DNA of 64,000 bases from an uncultured bacterium. Its GTDB lineage: Bacteria; Bacillota; Clostridia; Oscillospirales; Acutalibacteraceae. Location of the stretch: assembly GCA_934875675.1 (NCBI GenBank), contig CAKXIK010000002.1, positions 10,543 through 74,542 on the forward strand, written 5' to 3'. The notes under the pieces were generated by a model that searched no databases, was not told where the DNA came from, and saw only the letters and a program-made list of their open reading frames with translations. The position numbers and the translations under genes are program-made. Positions 61,401-64,000 of this stretch are shown here, in pieces (within the stretch, counting starts at the first letter, position 1; every line of letters begins with the position of its first letter).

Positions 61401-61450
61401 TGGATGCATCCGAATTTACCTTTACGCTGCATTTGAAACCCATGGCGTAA
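58430..61450 (+). CDS. lacZ: Beta-galactosidase, glycoside hydrolase family 2
   Basis: 1006 residues. Sugar-binding domain (about 40-210), Ig-like domain (215-315), TIM barrel (320-610) with the acid/base Glu in IWSMGNESGYGENF and the nucleophile Glu in PFIQCEYIHAMGNGPGD, then the C-terminal beta-sandwich domain (720-1000, PTDNDRNVRHQWESAGY). Hydrolyses terminal beta-galactosides such as lactose. No signal peptide. ATG 58430 follows AAAGGA. No transporter is adjacent, so substrate uptake must be encoded elsewhere. Confidence 0.95.
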   Translation: MLVKNYFENPDVLHIGTEAPRAYYIPYSTEKSAKAFKPTERSRSERFFNLCGEWSFRYYENVRTVRDSFWLPEFSRTGFAPVQVPAVWQNYGVDRHQYTNVDYPFPYDPPFVPAQNPCGAYLRDFTLNLQENRRYLLNFEGVDSAFYLWLNGEFVGYSQVPHSTSEFDVTPLLQNGKNCIAVLVLKWCDGSYFEDQDKLRMSGIFREVYLLERPQNAISDFTVTTPIAKDGSAEIDVSLSFSAEPIAVEGVLLAPNGKEIARQSASGEKLVFSLAHPVFWNAEQPALYTLLLVCAEESIPVRVGVRKIEIQNSVVLLNGQKIKFRGTNRHDSSAVNGSAVTLAEMQQDLTLMKLHNINAVRTSHYPNAPLFYSLCDEMGFYVIDEGDQECHGVCTQGGGYECDGVFGLLANDPRFATTVLDRVQRLVERDKNHACVVIWSMGNESGYGENFAAALRWTKQKDPTRLTHYESARYPAHNYQPDYSALDLHSRMYASVEEMTDYCESNPDKPFIQCEYIHAMGNGPGDIEDYYQVIEKYDTACGGFVWEWCDHAVYAGITTQNKPIYRYGGDSGEFPHDGNFCMDGLVYPDRTPHTGLLEYKNVQRPLRASFDRETRTLTLHNLRDFTDASQFAQVRWMLERDGEPVQQGKISSRSLAIAPHEAAAFALPLRMTKNGHCVLRVETLQSRANGVIPAGHLLGMDCFDVSSAEAENLRLKELRGISRAVKPPVCDSDEEHIVITGTDFRYEFDCLTGVFSSMTAHNRPVLTRPMEYNIWRAPTDNDRNVRHQWESAGYQRMVSRAYAPSCSIEGNEAVIRGEVSLASVARCRSLTLQTEWHIAPDGMVTAVLHGVRDERLPFLPRFGLRIFLPKDASACEYFGFGPTESYCDKHRASFLGKFVSDCSAMHEDYIRPQENSSHFGCEYVLAGNRLLAWAEEPFSFNFSRYTQEELTEKAHNYELIPCESNVLCLDYKMSGVGSNSCGPELIKQYRLDASEFTFTLHLKPMA

Positions 61451-61471
61451 TAAATCCCTATTTACAAGCAA

Positions 61472-61512
61472 AATCCCCTGCTTCTGCAATTGAAACGCAG
61501 CAGCAGGGGATT
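61472..61512. terminator. Terminator between lacZ and the membrane gene
   Basis: AATCCCCTGCTTCTGC (61472-61487) pairs with GCAGCAGCAGGGGATT (61497-61512), one mismatch. TTTTG follows on the minus strand; on the plus strand the tail is weak. Confidence 0.75.
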
Positions 61513-61546
61513 GTCATTTGTTTTCAATAAGTTCAAAACTAAAATT

Positions 61547-62926
61547 TTACCGCATAATTTCTCTCAACAGTCCCAATGTTCCAAAGATGCCCAGAGCTGA
61601 CGCAGGAATGGCAATGTGTCTATTTTTCCAAAGCTCCCGCACCAAAAACAGCAATACAAAAACAACCGTATAGCACATATACGTGTATGTCCTAGTGTAT
61701 GATGCCCATATGGTTGGCGAAAAGCTCATTGCCATCCGCGACGCAAATCCCAGCAATAGAACAACACCGCAAATCAATCGTGTTTTCGTATTTTCAAATG
61801 AAAACCACAATGCCACCAGCACTGAAAGCGCTACCACCAGCAAAATAGCATCCGGAATAAAATCGACCAACTTAATCCGGGTTGCAACCGGAAAGGTTCC
61901 GTAACTTGTCATTGCTTGCGTAATCTCATATACCTGCGGGTAAAGCGTTTTTAAATAGTCCCCCATCATTCCAAACACAACGGTTGTCGCCAATGGAATT
62001 ACCGCTATCACACGCACCCAGCTTTTCTGACATCGCACCCAAACACAGGCACACAAGCAGATACAAAAAACGCAAAACAATACATTGGGTTGAAAAACAA
62101 AATAGAACAACGTTGAGGAAAATCCCATCTCCATTTTTCGAACCAACGAAAGCTGATCAAAATCAGGAAACCAAGAAACGACCTCTTTTGCCTTTCGAGC
62201 AAAATTTCCGGGACAGGTAAAGGTAAAAATTACACTTACTATTTCTATGACCGCACGCAAAATAAAAAAACAACGTCCTTCAAGCACCGTTTTGTTCTCT
62301 TGACTAGGAAGCCACCAGAATGTATATCCCAACATCAAAATATCAAGACCAAACAGAATGATCATGGATTGCTCCATGTTCAGTGCGAAAATAAGCGCCG
62401 CAAAGGCTGTAACATATTGAACGCACGAAACGCGCTTCCCCTGCAAAATTTTTTTCACAGGAACAAGAGAAAACAGCAGGCAGGCAGTTGGCCACACGTA
62501 AACCAAGGATGTTACCACCCAGCCCGCACTGCTATATAACGAAAACGGAATCAAAAAAAATGCCAGAAAACAGCAGAGTATCATGCGGCAATCTGATGCA
62601 TCGTCCGAAACAAGCTGATGAAGTGACCACACCGTCAGCAACATCATCAGGGAATCAAGTATTCTCCAGAGTGTCAAATGCTTTACCAGATTGAATGAGA
62701 AAAACTCCAAAATAATTCTGGATGTCCATGTTTCATATCTTCGCTGCAGCAATGGAAAAATCGGTGTCTCATTAATCGCATTTAAAAACCAGATGTCGTC
62801 ATTTGTCTGCAGTGTAAAACTAAAATGCAGCAAGAGCACAACGGCAAAAAATCCACCGTACAAAATAACCTGGGAACGCCTTAAAAGCGTTTCGTGCTGC
62901 TTTCCTGCATTTTTTTGTTCTCCCAT
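61547..62926 (-). CDS. Polytopic membrane protein, DUF6056-like
   Basis: 459 residues with about 11 transmembrane segments. An early loop LQTNDDIWFLNAI with acidic residues, and a central FTCPGNFARKAKEV, resemble the DUF6056/GtrC-like membrane proteins that look like GT-C glycosyltransferases; catalytic activity is not demonstrated. ATG 62926 has GGAG six bases upstream; the in-frame TTG at 62965 directly abuts the pyrD stop. It follows pyrD in the same direction, probably only by chance of position. Confidence 0.7.
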   Translation of the reverse strand: MGEQKNAGKQHETLLRRSQVILYGGFFAVVLLLHFSFTLQTNDDIWFLNAINETPIFPLLQRRYETWTSRIILEFFSFNLVKHLTLWRILDSLMMLLTVWSLHQLVSDDASDCRMILCCFLAFFLIPFSLYSSAGWVVTSLVYVWPTACLLFSLVPVKKILQGKRVSCVQYVTAFAALIFALNMEQSMIILFGLDILMLGYTFWWLPSQENKTVLEGRCFFILRAVIEIVSVIFTFTCPGNFARKAKEVVSWFPDFDQLSLVRKMEMGFSSTLFYFVFQPNVLFCVFCICLCACVWVRCQKSWVRVIAVIPLATTVVFGMMGDYLKTLYPQVYEITQAMTSYGTFPVATRIKLVDFIPDAILLVVALSVLVALWFSFENTKTRLICGVVLLLGFASRMAMSFSPTIWASYTRTYTYMCYTVVFVLLFLVRELWKNRHIAIPASALGIFGTLGLLREIMR

Positions 62927-62965
62927 CAACTTCTCCAACCCCTCACGCAAGCTGATTGTTCTCAA

Positions 62966-63877
62966 TTACCACGGTTTCATCTGCCCGACAATCTGGCTGA
63001 CGGAACCCACACCCTCGTTGCGACAGAACTCCTCGAGCCCCTCTGTAATTTTAACCGGAGCATAAGGGTCGGCAAATAGTGCAGTGCCCACCTGAATGGC
63101 AGAAGCACCGGCGAGCATCATCTCTGCGGCATCCTGCCAGGTGGAAATTCCGCCCAGACCGACCACCGGAATCTTGACCCGAGAAGCTGCCTGCCAGACC
63201 ATCCGCACCGCAACAGGAAAAACGGCAGGACCGGAAAGTCCGCCCGTATTATTGTGCAAAACCGGTCGGCGCGTTTTGAGGTCGATGCGCATTCCGGTCA
63301 GCGTATTAATCAACGAAACGGCATCCGCTCCGGCGGCTTCTGCGGCGGCGGCAATTTCTCCGATATCGGCAACATTCGGCGAAAGCTTGACCATCAGCGG
63401 CTTTGTGCAGCACTTGCGCACTGCCGCGGTGATTGCTTCCACACTTTCGCAGCGAGTGCCGAACGCAACGCCGCCCTCCTTCACGTTTGGGCAGGAGATG
63501 TTCAGCTCAATCATATCCACCGATGAATTGGAAAGGATCCGCGCCATCTCGCAATAATCCTCAGCACAGCTGCCTGCAATATTGGCAATCACCGCTGTTC
63601 CCTGCTCCCGCAGCCACGGCAGATCCTCCCGCAGAAACTCCTGTACTCCCGGGTTTTGCAGTCCTACGGAATTGAGAATCCCCGAGGGTGTTTCCGCAAT
63701 GCGCGCAGGCGGATTCCCGGAACGCGGATGCAGCGTCAGCCCCTTGGTGGAGATTCCACCCAACTTGGAAAGGGGATAAAATTCGCTGTATTCCTTCCCG
63801 AAACCGAAGGTTCCCGAAGCAGTAATGACGGGATTTTTCAGCTCCACTCCGGCTATATTGACGGTAAGCAGACTCAT
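62966..63877 (-). CDS. pyrD: Dihydroorotate dehydrogenase, NAD-dependent catalytic subunit
   Basis: 303-residue class 1B DHODH (PyrDB). FMN barrel with NPVITASGTFGFGKEY, the active-site Cys loop ELNISCPNVKEGG, MVKLSPNVADI and VVGLGGISTWQDAAEMMLAGASAIQVGTA. Works with the PyrK Fe-S/FAD subunit, whose gene lies immediately upstream and overlaps by ATGA; this fixes ATG 63877 as the start rather than GTG 63883. Pyrimidine biosynthesis, cytoplasmic. Confidence 0.95.
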   Translation of the reverse strand: MSLLTVNIAGVELKNPVITASGTFGFGKEYSEFYPLSKLGGISTKGLTLHPRSGNPPARIAETPSGILNSVGLQNPGVQEFLREDLPWLREQGTAVIANIAGSCAEDYCEMARILSNSSVDMIELNISCPNVKEGGVAFGTRCESVEAITAAVRKCCTKPLMVKLSPNVADIGEIAAAAEAAGADAVSLINTLTGMRIDLKTRRPVLHNNTGGLSGPAVFPVAVRMVWQAASRVKIPVVGLGGISTWQDAAEMMLAGASAIQVGTALFADPYAPVKITEGLEEFCRNEGVGSVSQIVGQMKPW

Positions 63878-64000
63878 TGCCACTCCACCTCCTCCGCGCG
63901 AAATACCGGTCCATCCTTACAAACATGCGAGTAGCCGCCCATTGCGTCGGCACGATTGGTTTTGCAGGCACAGACCAGGCAAGCACCCACACCGCATCCC
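63874..64000 (-). CDS. pyrK: Dihydroorotate dehydrogenase electron transfer subunit, C-terminal part
   Basis: Partial; the gene continues beyond the window edge. The visible 41 codons read GCGVGACLVCACKTNRA, then GGYSHVCKDGPVFRAEEVEW, the four-Cys [2Fe-2S] site and end typical of PyrK. Its stop overlaps the pyrD ATG (ATGA), so the subunits are translated together. Confidence 0.9.
   Translation of the reverse strand, partial: GCGVGACLVCACKTNRADAMGGYSHVCKDGPVFRAEEVEWQ

Overview
The window comes from a spore-forming anaerobe of the Clostridia, most likely an Oscillospiraceae/Ruminococcaceae-type lineage. This rests on spore genes (spoIIR, a GerA-type spoVAF), a radical-activase locus of the 2-hydroxyacyl-CoA dehydratase type, acetate kinase, B12-dependent methionine synthesis, strong AAAGGAGG ribosome sites and TTGACA-N17-TATAAT promoters, and mid-range base composition. 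I see no insertion sequence, prophage, CRISPR array, tRNA or rRNA. The window is chromosomal housekeeping DNA with an unusual amount of RNA-level structure between genes.

Layout. 1-5.2 kb: Lrp regulator plus aminotransferase, ispE, spoIIR, an AraC regulator and a YhhN membrane protein. 5.3-10.7 kb: polA and small uncharacterised genes. 10.9-20.4 kb: ackA and tmcAL (both acetate-linked) on what looks like a shared divergent promoter, a URO-D-like protein with a divergent AraC regulator, a membrane XRE regulator, a lipid-flippase-like protein, and a PLP lyase-family protein. 20.4-24 kb: GNAT, two M42 aminopeptidases and murD, closely packed. 24.1-26.2 kb: RNA-rich segment with rnpB, a convergent ~745-nt unassigned RNA gene, DUF1292 and a probable 6S RNA. 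26.3-32.4 kb: split TSUP permease, XRE regulator, M23 peptidase, polysaccharide deacetylase and spoVAF. 32.4-38 kb: MFS transporter and the two-gene dehydratase/activase locus. 38.2-44 kb: the methionine region, metF / reactivation-domain protein / metH on the minus strand and, divergently, a Cys-containing leader peptide with metY. 44.2-57.8 kb: surface protein, corA, argS, ispD, mgtE behind an attenuator-like leader, ROK regulator, DUF4173 protein and pepF. 58.4-64 kb: lacZ-type beta-galactosidase, a polytopic membrane protein, pyrD and the end of pyrK.

The item most worth attention is the minus-strand RNA at 24539-25283. A consensus promoter (TTGACA, 17 bp, TATTAT) and a strong terminator bound a ~745-nt transcript with no substantial ORF. 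It carries eight copies of a motif, AAAGG-N4..7-UCC (the sixth degenerate at UCC). Seven of them are spaced 52-75 nt apart, and most sit in small hairpins whose stems differ in sequence but keep pairing. In all seven, the codon phase through the motif runs into a stop within a few codons, and three contain AUG-sense-stop at a good Shine-Dalgarno distance. I cannot match it to a known RNA class from memory.

Other regulatory observations are a 32-codon Cys-containing leader ORF before metY, an intrinsic terminator inside a ~430-nt mgtE leader that lacks an M-box, and a hairpin covering the spoIIR ribosome site. There is also a family of ~100-bp inverted-repeat elements with at least four copies, two of which supply the stop codon of the neighbouring gene.
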